NCBI GenBank assembly: GCA_015491615.1
Contig: WFVN01000249.1
Coordinates: 1 to 10,616, forward strand
Length of the DNA: 10,616 nt
Reading direction: 5' to 3'
DNA from: Gammaproteobacteria bacterium
Lineage (GTDB): Bacteria > Pseudomonadota > Gammaproteobacteria > S012-40
The stretch's first letter is position 1. Each line of letters begins with the position of its first letter. Under the pieces are notes generated by a model, which saw only the letters and a list, made by a program, of their open reading frames with translations, was not told where the DNA came from and did no database searches. Both the position numbers and the translations under genes were made by a program. This document shows positions 1 through 5,799 of the stretch, piece after piece.

Positions 1-294
1 CCCACCACCCACGCCGACCCCTTCTTCGTGGTGGACGGAGTGGTGCACTACTGCGTCGCCAACATGCCCGGCGCGGTGGCGCGCACCGCCACCCACGCCC
101 TCACCAACGCCACCACCCCCTACGTGCTCGCCCTGGCCGACCAGGGCTGGCGCGAGGCCCTGCGCGCCGACCCCGGCCTGCGCGCCGGTCTCAACCTGTG
201 CCTGGGACGGGTCACCCACCCGGCGGTGGCGGAGGACCTGGGCTACGAATACACCGACCCGGCCGATTGTCTGGGTGATCGAAACACCCCTTGA
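1..294 (+). CDS. ald: Alanine dehydrogenase, C-terminal 97 residues (5' end outside window)
   Basis: NAD-dependent L-alanine dehydrogenase converts L-alanine to pyruvate and ammonia reversibly in the cytoplasm. Only the C-terminal quarter is here, read in frame 1 from the window edge to TGA at 292-294; the family is about 370 residues long. The stretch with HYCVANMPGAVART followed by ALTNAT is the conserved C-terminal signature of the family. It is followed by a helix (GWREALRADPGLRAGLN) and a final segment ending in GYEY, as in known Ald proteins. The catalytic Lys and His lie upstream and cannot be checked. The stop lies 54 bases before ftsH on the same strand, so the two may be co-transcribed. 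The family call is secure; activity cannot be judged from this part. Confidence 0.93.
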   Translation, partial: PTTHADPFFVVDGVVHYCVANMPGAVARTATHALTNATTPYVLALADQGWREALRADPGLRAGLNLCLGRVTHPAVAEDLGYEYTDPADCLGDRNTP

Positions 295-319
295 AAGGGC
301 GTTTCCGCGCCACAAAACT
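290..319 (+). promoter_or_regulatory. Possible ftsH promoter with a heat-shock-like -35 element
   Basis: CTTGAAA at 290-296 matches the sigma-32 -35 consensus exactly and is also five of six for sigma-70 (TTGAAA). Downstream, 308-315 reads CGCCACAA, a partial match to the sigma-32 -10 element. AAAACT at 314-319 gives a weak sigma-70 -10 at 17-base spacing. The site straddles the ald stop codon. ftsH is a known sigma-32 target in E. coli, which makes this attractive, but the -10 is poor and this is an inference. Confidence 0.28.
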
Positions 320-348
320 AGGGCTGGGAATCCACACAGGGAAAATCC

Positions 349-2184
349 ATGGAAAAGCAAACGGAATTCAACCTTTGGTATCTGGTGGTGGCCCTCTTCG
401 CGGTCCTCATGCTCAACAGCCTGCTGTTCTCCGGGCCGCAGGTGGAACCCATGCCCTACAGCCAGTTCCTCCAGCTCCTGGAGGACCGCAAAGTGGAAAA
501 GGTGATCATCAGCGAGCAATTCATCACCGGCGAGTACCGGGACCCCACCGGCGAGAGCAAGCACTTCGTCACCACCCGCGTGGAGCCCGAGCTGGCCGAC
601 CGCCTGGCCCAGTACGGGGTGGAATTCTCCCGTACCCCCGAAAATACCTTCCTGCGCGAGTTGCTCGCCTGGTTCATCCCCCTGTTCGTCTTCTTCGCCC
701 TGTGGATGCTGTTCTTCCGCAAGGTGGCCGAGCGCCAGGGCGGTTTCATGTCCATCGGCAAGAGCCGCGCCAAGGTGTACGTGGAGAAGGACACCGGCGT
801 CACCTTCGACGACGTGGCCGGGGTGGACGAGGCCAAGCAGGAGCTGCGCGAGATCGTCGATTTCCTCAAGAACCCGCAGGAATACGCCCGCCTCGGCGCC
901 CACATCCCCAAGGGGGTGCTGCTGGTGGGTCCGCCCGGCACCGGCAAGACCCTCCTCGCCCGCGCCGTCGCCGGCGAGGCCAAGGTGCCCTTCTTCTCCA
1001 TCTCCGGCTCCGAGTTCGTGGAGATGTTCGTGGGGGTGGGCGCGGCGCGCGTGCGCGACCTGTTCGAACAGGCGCGCCAGAAGGCCCCGGCCATCATCTT
1101 CATAGACGAGCTGGACGCCCTGGGCAAGGCGCGTGGCGTGGGGGCGGTGAGCAACGAGGAGCGGGAGCAGACCCTCAACCAGCTCCTCGTGGAGATGGAC
1201 GGCTTCGACCCTTCCGTGGGGCTCATCATCATCGGCGCCACCAACCGCCCGGAGATCCTCGACCCGGCCCTCCTGCGCGCCGGCCGTTTCGACCGCCAGG
1301 TGTTGGTGGACAAGCCCGACAAGAACGGCCGCGCCGCCATCCTGCGGGTGCACATGCGCAAGGTGAAGGTGGCCGACGACGTGGACGTGGACAAGCTCGC
1401 CGCCCTCACCACCGGCTTCTCCGGTGCCGATCTGGCCAACCTGGTGAACGAGGCCGCCCTCCTCGCCGCCCGCCGCCGCGCCGAGGCGGTGACCATGGAG
1501 GACTTCACCCGTGCCATCGAGCGCATCGTCGCCGGCCTGGAGAAGAAGAACCGGGTGCTGAGCGAGGAGGAACGGCGCGTGGTGGCGCACCACGAAATGG
1601 GGCACGCCCTCGTCGCCCTGGCCCTGCCCCACACCGACCCGGTGCACAAGGTCTCCATCATCCCGCGCGGCATCGGCGCCCTGGGCTACACCATCCAGCG
1701 CCCCACCGAGGACCGCTACCTCATGACGCGCGAGGAGTTGGAGGAGAAGATGGCCGTCCTCCTGGGCGGGCGCACCGCCGAGATCCTCGTCTTCGGGCAC
1801 CTCTCCACCGGCGCCGCCGACGACCTGGCCAAGGCCACCGACATCGCCCGCCACATGGTCACCACCTACGGCATGGACGAGGACCTGGGCTTCGTCACCT
1901 ACGAACAACCGCGCCAGAGCTTCCTCGGCGAGGCCGCCGCCGGGCCTGCCCCGCGTCAGTACAGTGAGGCCACCGCGAAGCAGATCGACGAGGCGGTGAA
2001 ACGGGCCGTCGAGCGGGCCTACCGCTGCGCCCGCGCCATCCTCGAGGCCAACCGCGAGGTGCTGGAACGCAGCGCCGCCGAACTGTTGAAGAAGGAAACC
2101 CTGGAGGAGGACGACCTGCGTCGCCTCACCGAAGGCCTGCGCCGTATCGAAGGTTGCGGCGAGGAGCGCGACACTCGGGCTTGA
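349..2184 (+). CDS. ftsH: ATP-dependent zinc metalloprotease FtsH (probable second paralogue)
   Basis: This is a membrane-anchored AAA+ protease that extracts and degrades membrane and unstable cytosolic proteins as a hexamer. The 611 residues hold two membrane segments (about 9-28 and 105-123) flanking a small periplasmic domain. The AAA module has Walker A GPPGTGKT (194-201), pore motif FVGVG (227-231), Walker B ending in DE (253-254) and arginine fingers R313 and R316. The peptidase domain has HEMGH (415-419) with the third zinc ligand probably D492. All catalytic parts are intact. HEMGH replaces the common HEAGH, and the Walker B region reads DELDALGKARG rather than the usual DEIDAVGRQRG. 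The gene is also not beside rrmJ, folP or glmM, its usual neighbours. Together this suggests a stand-alone paralogue rather than the housekeeping copy. ATG at 349 follows a weak AGGG ribosome site. Confidence 0.96.
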   Translation: MEKQTEFNLWYLVVALFAVLMLNSLLFSGPQVEPMPYSQFLQLLEDRKVEKVIISEQFITGEYRDPTGESKHFVTTRVEPELADRLAQYGVEFSRTPENTFLRELLAWFIPLFVFFALWMLFFRKVAERQGGFMSIGKSRAKVYVEKDTGVTFDDVAGVDEAKQELREIVDFLKNPQEYARLGAHIPKGVLLVGPPGTGKTLLARAVAGEAKVPFFSISGSEFVEMFVGVGAARVRDLFEQARQKAPAIIFIDELDALGKARGVGAVSNEEREQTLNQLLVEMDGFDPSVGLIIIGATNRPEILDPALLRAGRFDRQVLVDKPDKNGRAAILRVHMRKVKVADDVDVDKLAALTTGFSGADLANLVNEAALLAARRRAEAVTMEDFTRAIERIVAGLEKKNRVLSEEERRVVAHHEMGHALVALALPHTDPVHKVSIIPRGIGALGYTIQRPTEDRYLMTREELEEKMAVLLGGRTAEILVFGHLSTGAADDLAKATDIARHMVTTYGMDEDLGFVTYEQPRQSFLGEAAAGPAPRQYSEATAKQIDEAVKRAVERAYRCARAILEANREVLERSAAELLKKETLEEDDLRRLTEGLRRIEGCGEERDTRA

Positions 2185-2211
2185 TCTGGAGTCGGCTCCA
2201 GCTCGTAGGCT
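2181..2211 (+). promoter_or_regulatory. MerR-type promoter and operator of the metal-handling operon
   Basis: A -35 hexamer TTGATC (2181-2186) and a -10 hexamer TAGGCT (2206-2211) are separated by 19 bases, the over-long spacing typical of promoters activated by MerR-family proteins. The spacer region carries the perfect dyad CTGGAG-TCGG-CTCCAG (2186-2201). From memory, this dyad is nearly identical to the ZntR operator of E. coli zntA (CTGGAGTCGACTCCAG), whose promoter has a 20-base spacer. The -35 overlaps the ftsH stop codon. Transcription would begin near 2218, just before the first gene of the operon. The regulator is probably the MerR protein encoded at 4336-4779, the last gene of the same operon. 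Confidence 0.8.
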
Positions 2212-2235
2212 GCCTCCATCGACCCGATGGAGGCA
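2211..2235. repeat. Perfect inverted repeat, 10-base arms, 5-base loop
   Basis: TGCCTCCATC (2211-2220) and GATGGAGGCA (2226-2235) are exact reverse complements around GACCC. In a transcript reading through from ftsH this would form a stable hairpin and could end or slow that transcript, but no T-run follows, so it is not a classic intrinsic terminator. The left arm starts at the last base of the predicted -10. The right arm contains GGAGG (2229-2233), the best ribosome-binding sequence for the next gene, 12 bases before its ATG. In transcripts starting near 2218 most of the left arm would be missing and GGAGG would be free. Confidence 0.6.
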
Positions 2236-2245
2236 CCTTGCGACC

Positions 2246-2923
2246 ATGTCCGCCCGGCTGATTTCGCTGCTCGTCCTGCCCCTCCTCTGGGGCGCGGCCC
2301 AGGCCCACGATCCCATCTTCGCCGTCGGTCCGCACGTCATCTACCGGGGCGGGGTGCAGACCGCCTTCGGCTGGCGCGGGGACGAGGGCGGCGGCAAACT
2401 GGCGGCCGATCTGACTTACGGTCTCACCGGCGATCTCGCCCTCAATCTGGAACTGCCCGCCGACGGCGCCGGGCCCGTGGAGGCGGCCGGCAAGTACCGC
2501 TTCTGGCGCCGTGACGCCCTGCGCCTGCAGGAATCCACCGCCCTTGCCGTGCGCCTCATCGACGATCGGGGCGCGAACCGCCGCGACGCCGTCGTCGGCC
2601 TCACCTACGGTTACGAGAGCCGCACCTGGTACCGCTGGGCCGCCCTGCGCTACCGGCGCAACGCAGGCGCGCGGGACGACGTCCTCCTCATGGATCTGGT
2701 GCTGGGCCGGCGCACCTGGCCCGGCGGCTACCGGGACCCGGACTGGGTGTGGATGGTGGAGTGGAACGGTGTGCGTCGTCTGGGCGGTACTACCGACGGG
2801 TACCTTTCCCCCGGCCTTTTCTGGACCCTGCGCAACTTCGCCGTCAAGCTCGGTGTGCAGCTCCCCGTGGCCGGAAACGTGGACGGCCCCCGCGGTCGAA
2901 CGACCCTGGAATGGCATTGGTGA
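2246..2923 (+). CDS. Predicted outer-membrane beta-barrel protein of the metal operon
   Basis: This 225-residue protein has a clear signal peptide, with cleavage probably after AQA at residue 20 and the mature protein starting HDPIF. The rest alternates polar and aromatic residues in short strands (for example around residues 100-150) and ends in a terminal tryptophan (EWHW). Both are marks of outer-membrane barrels, which need an aromatic last residue for assembly. I do not recognise a named family; it may belong with the uncharacterised barrel or transporter-like proteins found next to metal-resistance genes. It is the first gene behind the MerR-type promoter, so it is probably induced with the downstream genes and may be a pore or binding protein at the outer membrane. 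ATG at 2246 has GGAGG 12 bases upstream; that spacing is long but no better start is seen. Confidence 0.75.
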   Translation: MSARLISLLVLPLLWGAAQAHDPIFAVGPHVIYRGGVQTAFGWRGDEGGGKLAADLTYGLTGDLALNLELPADGAGPVEAAGKYRFWRRDALRLQESTALAVRLIDDRGANRRDAVVGLTYGYESRTWYRWAALRYRRNAGARDDVLLMDLVLGRRTWPGGYRDPDWVWMVEWNGVRRLGGTTDGYLSPGLFWTLRNFAVKLGVQLPVAGNVDGPRGRTTLEWHW

Positions 2924-2951
2924 GGCGCGGGGACGCTCGAGGAGACGAGAA

Positions 2952-3236
2952 ATGAAACGCGTTTTGTGGATCTTGACTCTGGCCCTATGGGCACAGGCGG
3001 CCCTGGCGGGTGAGTACGTCATGCGCGTGGACGGGCTGGCCTGCCCCTTCTGCGCCTACGGGGTGGAGAAGAAACTCAAGCGCCTGGAGGGCGTGAAAGG
3101 CGTGGACGTGGACCTGGACCGGGGCCTGGTGAGGGTGGAGGTACAGGACGGCGTCACCCTTCGTGATGAGCGCCTGCGCGAGCTGTTCCGCGACGCCGGC
3201 TTCACCTACCGGGGCACGGTGGCCCGGCCGCAATGA
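2952..3236 (+). CDS. Secreted heavy-metal-associated (HMA) domain protein, MerP-like
   Basis: This is a 94-residue periplasmic metal-binding protein. Residues 1-19 form a signal peptide ending in ALA, and the mature part is a single HMA fold of about 75 residues. The metal-binding loop is GLACPFCAYG with C31 and C34, in the position of GMTCxxC in MerP and in copper chaperones. It is followed by a helix (VEKKLKRLEGV) and the expected GVKGVDVDLDRG strand. MerP-type proteins bind a soft metal ion in the periplasm and pass it to the membrane carrier MerT; a MerT-like gene follows here with an ATGA overlap (3233-3236). The CPFC variant differs from the classic CAAC of MerP, so the preferred metal cannot be named. 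ATG at 2952 has a good GAGGAG site 7 bases upstream. Confidence 0.88.
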   Translation: MKRVLWILTLALWAQAALAGEYVMRVDGLACPFCAYGVEKKLKRLEGVKGVDVDLDRGLVRVEVQDGVTLRDERLRELFRDAGFTYRGTVARPQ

Positions 3237-3637
3237 ACCGCGCCCTGGAACGGCCCCGCGGCGACGGTCGCCGCCTCGCCTGGCTGGCCCTGTTCGCCAC
3301 CACCGGCACCCTGGTGTGCTGCGCCCTGCCCATCGTCCTCGTCACCCTCGGCCTGGGGGCGGTGGTGGCCGCCCTCACCAGCACCTTCCCCTTCCTCATC
3401 ACCCTCAGCCAGCACAAGGTCTGGGTGTTCGCCGTCTCCGCCCTGTTGCTGCTGGCCGTCGGTTGGGCCCTGCACCGCCCTGGGCGCGCCTGTCCCACCG
3501 ACCCCGAACTGGGGCGCGCCTGCGGCCGGGCCATGGTGTGGAACCGGCGCATCTACCGGGCGGCGGTGGTCCTCTGGGGGATCGGCTTCTTCGCCGCCTA
3601 CCTGGCCCTGCCCTTGTTGCGCTGGCTGGAGGGTTGA
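3233..3637 (+). CDS. MerT-like inner-membrane metal transport protein
   Basis: This 134-residue membrane protein has three hydrophobic segments (about 15-48, 62-80 and 109-127). A cysteine pair, C29-C30, lies in the first segment within LVCCALPIVLVTLGLG, the MerT signature arrangement. Two more cysteines, C87 and C97, lie in the loop between segments 2 and 3, where MerT has its second cysteine pair. MerT takes soft metal ions from MerP and carries them into the cytoplasm by cysteine-to-cysteine exchange. The second pair is more widely spaced here (nine residues between) than in classic MerT (five), so this is a divergent relative. Its start overlaps the stop of the MerP-like gene (ATGA), which implies coupled translation. 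No mercuric reductase is nearby, so mercury as substrate is not established. Confidence 0.82.
   Translation: MNRALERPRGDGRRLAWLALFATTGTLVCCALPIVLVTLGLGAVVAALTSTFPFLITLSQHKVWVFAVSALLLLAVGWALHRPGRACPTDPELGRACGRAMVWNRRIYRAAVVLWGIGFFAAYLALPLLRWLEG
3628..3633 (+). promoter_or_regulatory. Ribosome-binding site that supports a TTG start
   Basis: GGAGGG lies 5 bases before TTG at 3639. It supports this rare start codon over the in-frame GTG at 3651, which would be 17 bases away. The site lies inside the last codons of the MerT-like gene. Confidence 0.6.
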
Positions 3638-3638
3638 C

Positions 3639-3932
3639 TTGGCAAGCGCCGTGCTCGTGGAAGTCTTCGCCGCCCCCGGCTGCCCCCGTTGCGGACGCGC
3701 CAAGACGGCCCTGGCGCGGGTGGCCGAGCCCTTCGGCGACGCGGTGCGCTGGCGCGAGGTGGACGTGGTCGCCGAACTGGACTACGCCGTCTCCCTGGGG
3801 GGGCGCGCCACCCCCGCCATCGCCATCGACGGCCGCCTGGCCTTCACCGGCCTGCCGGACGAGGCCGAGCTGCGCCGCGCCCTCGCCGAGCGCCTGAACC
3901 CGCCCTCGGAAACCAAGGAGAATCGCCCATGA
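3639..3932 (+). CDS. Thioredoxin-like cytoplasmic protein with CPRC motif
   Basis: This 97-residue thioredoxin-fold protein begins with a first strand (VLVEVFAAPG) that leads into CPRC (C15 and C18). A helix follows, and the cis-proline motif ATPAIAIDG has P59. This is the minimal layout of small thioredoxin/glutaredoxin-like disulfide proteins. There is no signal peptide, so it should act in the cytoplasm. Its place directly behind a MerT-like carrier suggests it receives or reduces metal-thiolate cargo from the MerT-like loop cysteines, or serves as reductant for the DsrE-like protein; both are inferences. TTG start at 3639, one base after the previous stop, with a strong ribosome site. Its stop overlaps the next start (ATGA, 3929-3932). 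Confidence 0.85.
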   Translation: MASAVLVEVFAAPGCPRCGRAKTALARVAEPFGDAVRWREVDVVAELDYAVSLGGRATPAIAIDGRLAFTGLPDEAELRRALAERLNPPSETKENRP

Positions 3933-4336
3933 AACGCGTTTTTCCGGCCCTTTTGCTCCTCGCCCTGGCCCTGCCCACCCTAGCCGAGCCGGTCGATTTC
4001 GTCGTCCACCTCGACCGCCCGTCGGAAGACTTCGGCCACCGCCGGGTGATGCTGCAACTGGACAAGACCCTCGGCACCCTCGGCGAGGACAAGGTCCACT
4101 TCGTGGTGGTGGCCTACGAGGACGGCATCCTCGCCCTCACCGCCGACAACGAAGAGACCAACCAGCTCATCCCCAAACTGGCCAACCGCGGGGTAGAATT
4201 CCGCGCCTGCCGCATCAGCATGAAGGGTTGGAACCTGGATGAATCCCAGTTCCCCCTGGAGGTGGACTTCGTGCCCGCCGGCGCGCCGGAGGTGATCCGT
4301 CTGCAACTCCAGGGCTACCGCTACTGGCGCCCCTGA
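3929..4336 (+). CDS. Exported DsrE/DsrF-like protein
   Basis: This 135-residue protein has an N-terminal signal peptide (about residues 1-19, ending TLA) and a DsrE-like body. A first strand and loop (VDFVVHLDRPSE) is followed by a strand (KVHFVVVAYEDGI). The family's typical loop then carries a single cysteine, C94, within FRACRISMKGW. DsrE-family proteins bind persulfide on this cysteine in sulfur relay; exported relatives are common but poorly understood. Length fits the family. An export signal would place it in the periplasm with the MerP-like protein, apart from the cytoplasmic thioredoxin-like protein. It starts with ATG inside ATGA with the previous gene and a clear AAGGAG site 7 to 8 bases upstream. 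Its stop shares one base with the merR start (TGATG). Confidence 0.83.
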   Translation: MKRVFPALLLLALALPTLAEPVDFVVHLDRPSEDFGHRRVMLQLDKTLGTLGEDKVHFVVVAYEDGILALTADNEETNQLIPKLANRGVEFRACRISMKGWNLDESQFPLEVDFVPAGAPEVIRLQLQGYRYWRP

Positions 4337-4779
4337 TGGCCGCCTACCGCATCGGCCAGGTGAGCCGCCTCACCGGCCTCTCCGTGGACACCCTGCGCTA
4401 CTACGAACGCATCGGCCTCTTGCCGCCGGTGGCGCGCGGCCCCGGCGGTGTGCGCCTCTACGGCGAGCACGACCTGGCCCGCCTGCGCTTCATCCAGCGC
4501 GCCCAGCGCATGAACTTCACCCTCGAAGAGATCGGCCAGCTCCTGGCCATGCGCGAAGACCCCCAGAACGCCCGCGACGACGTGCGCCGCCTCACCGCCC
4601 GCAAACTGGAAGCGGTGGAAGCCGCCCTCCAGGAACTCACCCACCTGCGCGACGAACTCACCCTCCTCCTCAACCTCTGCCGCGCCAGCGAAGGCGGCTG
4701 CCCCATCATCGAGGGGATCGAAGAAGAAAGCAGTACCACTCAATCAGGACAATCTTCCAGGAAAAATTCCACTCGATAA
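4336..4779 (+). CDS. MerR-family metal-responsive transcriptional regulator
   Basis: This 147-residue regulator has an N-terminal winged helix-turn-helix (YRIGQVSRLTGLSVDTL, then RYYE at 21-24), a hinge, and a long dimerisation helix (about 80-112). The effector loop carries C115 and C122 followed by CPIIEGI, the C-terminal pattern of MerR, ZntR, CueR and PbrR sensors. The cysteine that ZntR, MerR and PbrR have at the start of the dimer helix is replaced (R80 by my alignment). Such regulators bind a dyad in an over-long spacer, repress without metal and distort DNA to activate with it; the dyad at 2186-2201 fits. Being last in the operon, it would increase its own level on induction. The tail from about residue 131 is Ser/Thr/Gln-rich, and its last 40 bases overlap the convergent nuclease gene. 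Confidence 0.92.
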   Translation: MAAYRIGQVSRLTGLSVDTLRYYERIGLLPPVARGPGGVRLYGEHDLARLRFIQRAQRMNFTLEEIGQLLAMREDPQNARDDVRRLTARKLEAVEAALQELTHLRDELTLLLNLCRASEGGCPIIEGIEEESSTTQSGQSSRKNSTR

Positions 4780-5783
4780 CAAAGCACGCGGATCTTCGTT
4801 TGGTCGACGGCGGTCAGGGCGTAGCGGAGGCGAGGGTCGGCGCCGGCAGCAATGATGACCCCTTGGACAGGTTCTTCGTCATCGGCCAAGTTCTTTCGAA
4901 CCCAGCCCATGTAACGCAGAAGCTGGCCAAGAGTCTGGTCACTGGTCTGATTTCGTTTCAGTTCGACGACGAGCCAGCCTTGCCCTTCTCGGTGGCGGGC
5001 AAGGAGATCGATACGTCCGATGTCAGTGGGAAACTCGATACCTACGGCCTCGCCCTGTTCTTCATGAATTTCCCATTCATGTCCCAATGGGGTTCTATTC
5101 CAGTTTTGCACTAAGAATTCTTGTAAGTGGCGCTCTAGGAGGAAGGTCGAGGTAGCAGGCGAAAGTATCTCGTTCGGTTTGTCTTCTGGCGCTGTTTCGG
5201 TATTCGCGTCTACCCGCCACCAGAGGGCATCTAGGGTCCACAAGTCGATGCCGAGATATTGCGCGAGCTCTCGCAGGCGACGGTTAATGAGCTCGTAGCG
5301 CTCGCCGATGGTTGCACCGCGGGGGATGTCAGGCCACAGACCGAGCTGTTTCATTGCCCCTTCCGAGGTGTTATTCCACACCCCATAGCGTTCGGGATAG
5401 GCTACTAAGAGAATGGCGCTGGCTATCGCTTTGCCCAGACCGAAGGCTCGTTCCAAAGCTTTGTCGAACCGATCAGCGAGAGGTTGTTCGTCATCTAGAA
5501 GTATGCCCAGTGCCTCACGCAAGGCCTTCATATCTTGAGTGATCAATCCGGCTCGACGGTGCAGCCCGGTCCAATGGCGATTGTTCTCGAACTGGAGGAA
5601 GGAACGAAAAGTTTCTTCGTCCAGTTCGTGTATTCTGCCGGGTTGAAAAATAGGCCTATAGCGGGTGAGGACTTCGTCTTTTCCTTCTATGAAGCGGCGG
5701 AGTTCATGGTCTTGATCGGTTTTGGCGAGCAAAGAATGCAGTGGTGCAAGGGCACTTTCGGTAATTTGGTCCATAACGGACAC
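4740..5783 (-). CDS. PDDEXK nuclease of the NucS/DUF91 type with helical N-terminal domain
   Basis: The 347-residue protein ends in a domain (about 210-347) with the nuclease core in order: D259 in IGRIDLLAR, E274 and K276 in VVELKR, and Q287 in the helix TLGQLLRYMGWV. This is the DUF91/NucS arrangement of PDDEXK endonucleases, and all metal-binding residues are present. Residues about 60-190 are helical and include GLGKAIASAILLVAYP and YGVWNNTSEGAMKQLGL, which resembles helix-hairpin-helix domains that precede nuclease domains in some restriction or defence proteins. It probably cleaves DNA; the target is unknown. It lies 16 bases after a small unknown gene on the same strand and may work with it. 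The start is uncertain: GTG at 5783 or ATG at 5774, with no strong ribosome site for either. Its end overlaps merR by 40 bases. Confidence 0.82.
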   Translation of the reverse strand: MSVMDQITESALAPLHSLLAKTDQDHELRRFIEGKDEVLTRYRPIFQPGRIHELDEETFRSFLQFENNRHWTGLHRRAGLITQDMKALREALGILLDDEQPLADRFDKALERAFGLGKAIASAILLVAYPERYGVWNNTSEGAMKQLGLWPDIPRGATIGERYELINRRLRELAQYLGIDLWTLDALWWRVDANTETAPEDKPNEILSPATSTFLLERHLQEFLVQNWNRTPLGHEWEIHEEQGEAVGIEFPTDIGRIDLLARHREGQGWLVVELKRNQTSDQTLGQLLRYMGWVRKNLADDEEPVQGVIIAAGADPRLRYALTAVDQTKIRVLCYRVEFFLEDCPD

Positions 5784-5799
5784 CCGATTTTTGAGTGGA

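Noticed and set aside
291..1967. Long plus-strand open frame of 558 codons inside ftsH
   Set aside because: Its product is Arg/Pro/Gly/His-rich without family motifs, and it lies fully over the intact FtsH frame; it is a GC-rich shadow.
2186..2201. Reading the CTGGAG/CTCCAG dyad as an ftsH terminator
   Set aside because: Only 6-base arms, no T-run, and its placement between well-spaced -35 and -10 hexamers fits a MerR operator much better.
2246..4779. Calling the operon a mercury-resistance (mer) operon
   Set aside because: No mercuric reductase MerA or lyase MerB is present, and the operator resembles a Zn/Cd/Pb type; the metal cannot be assigned from sequence.
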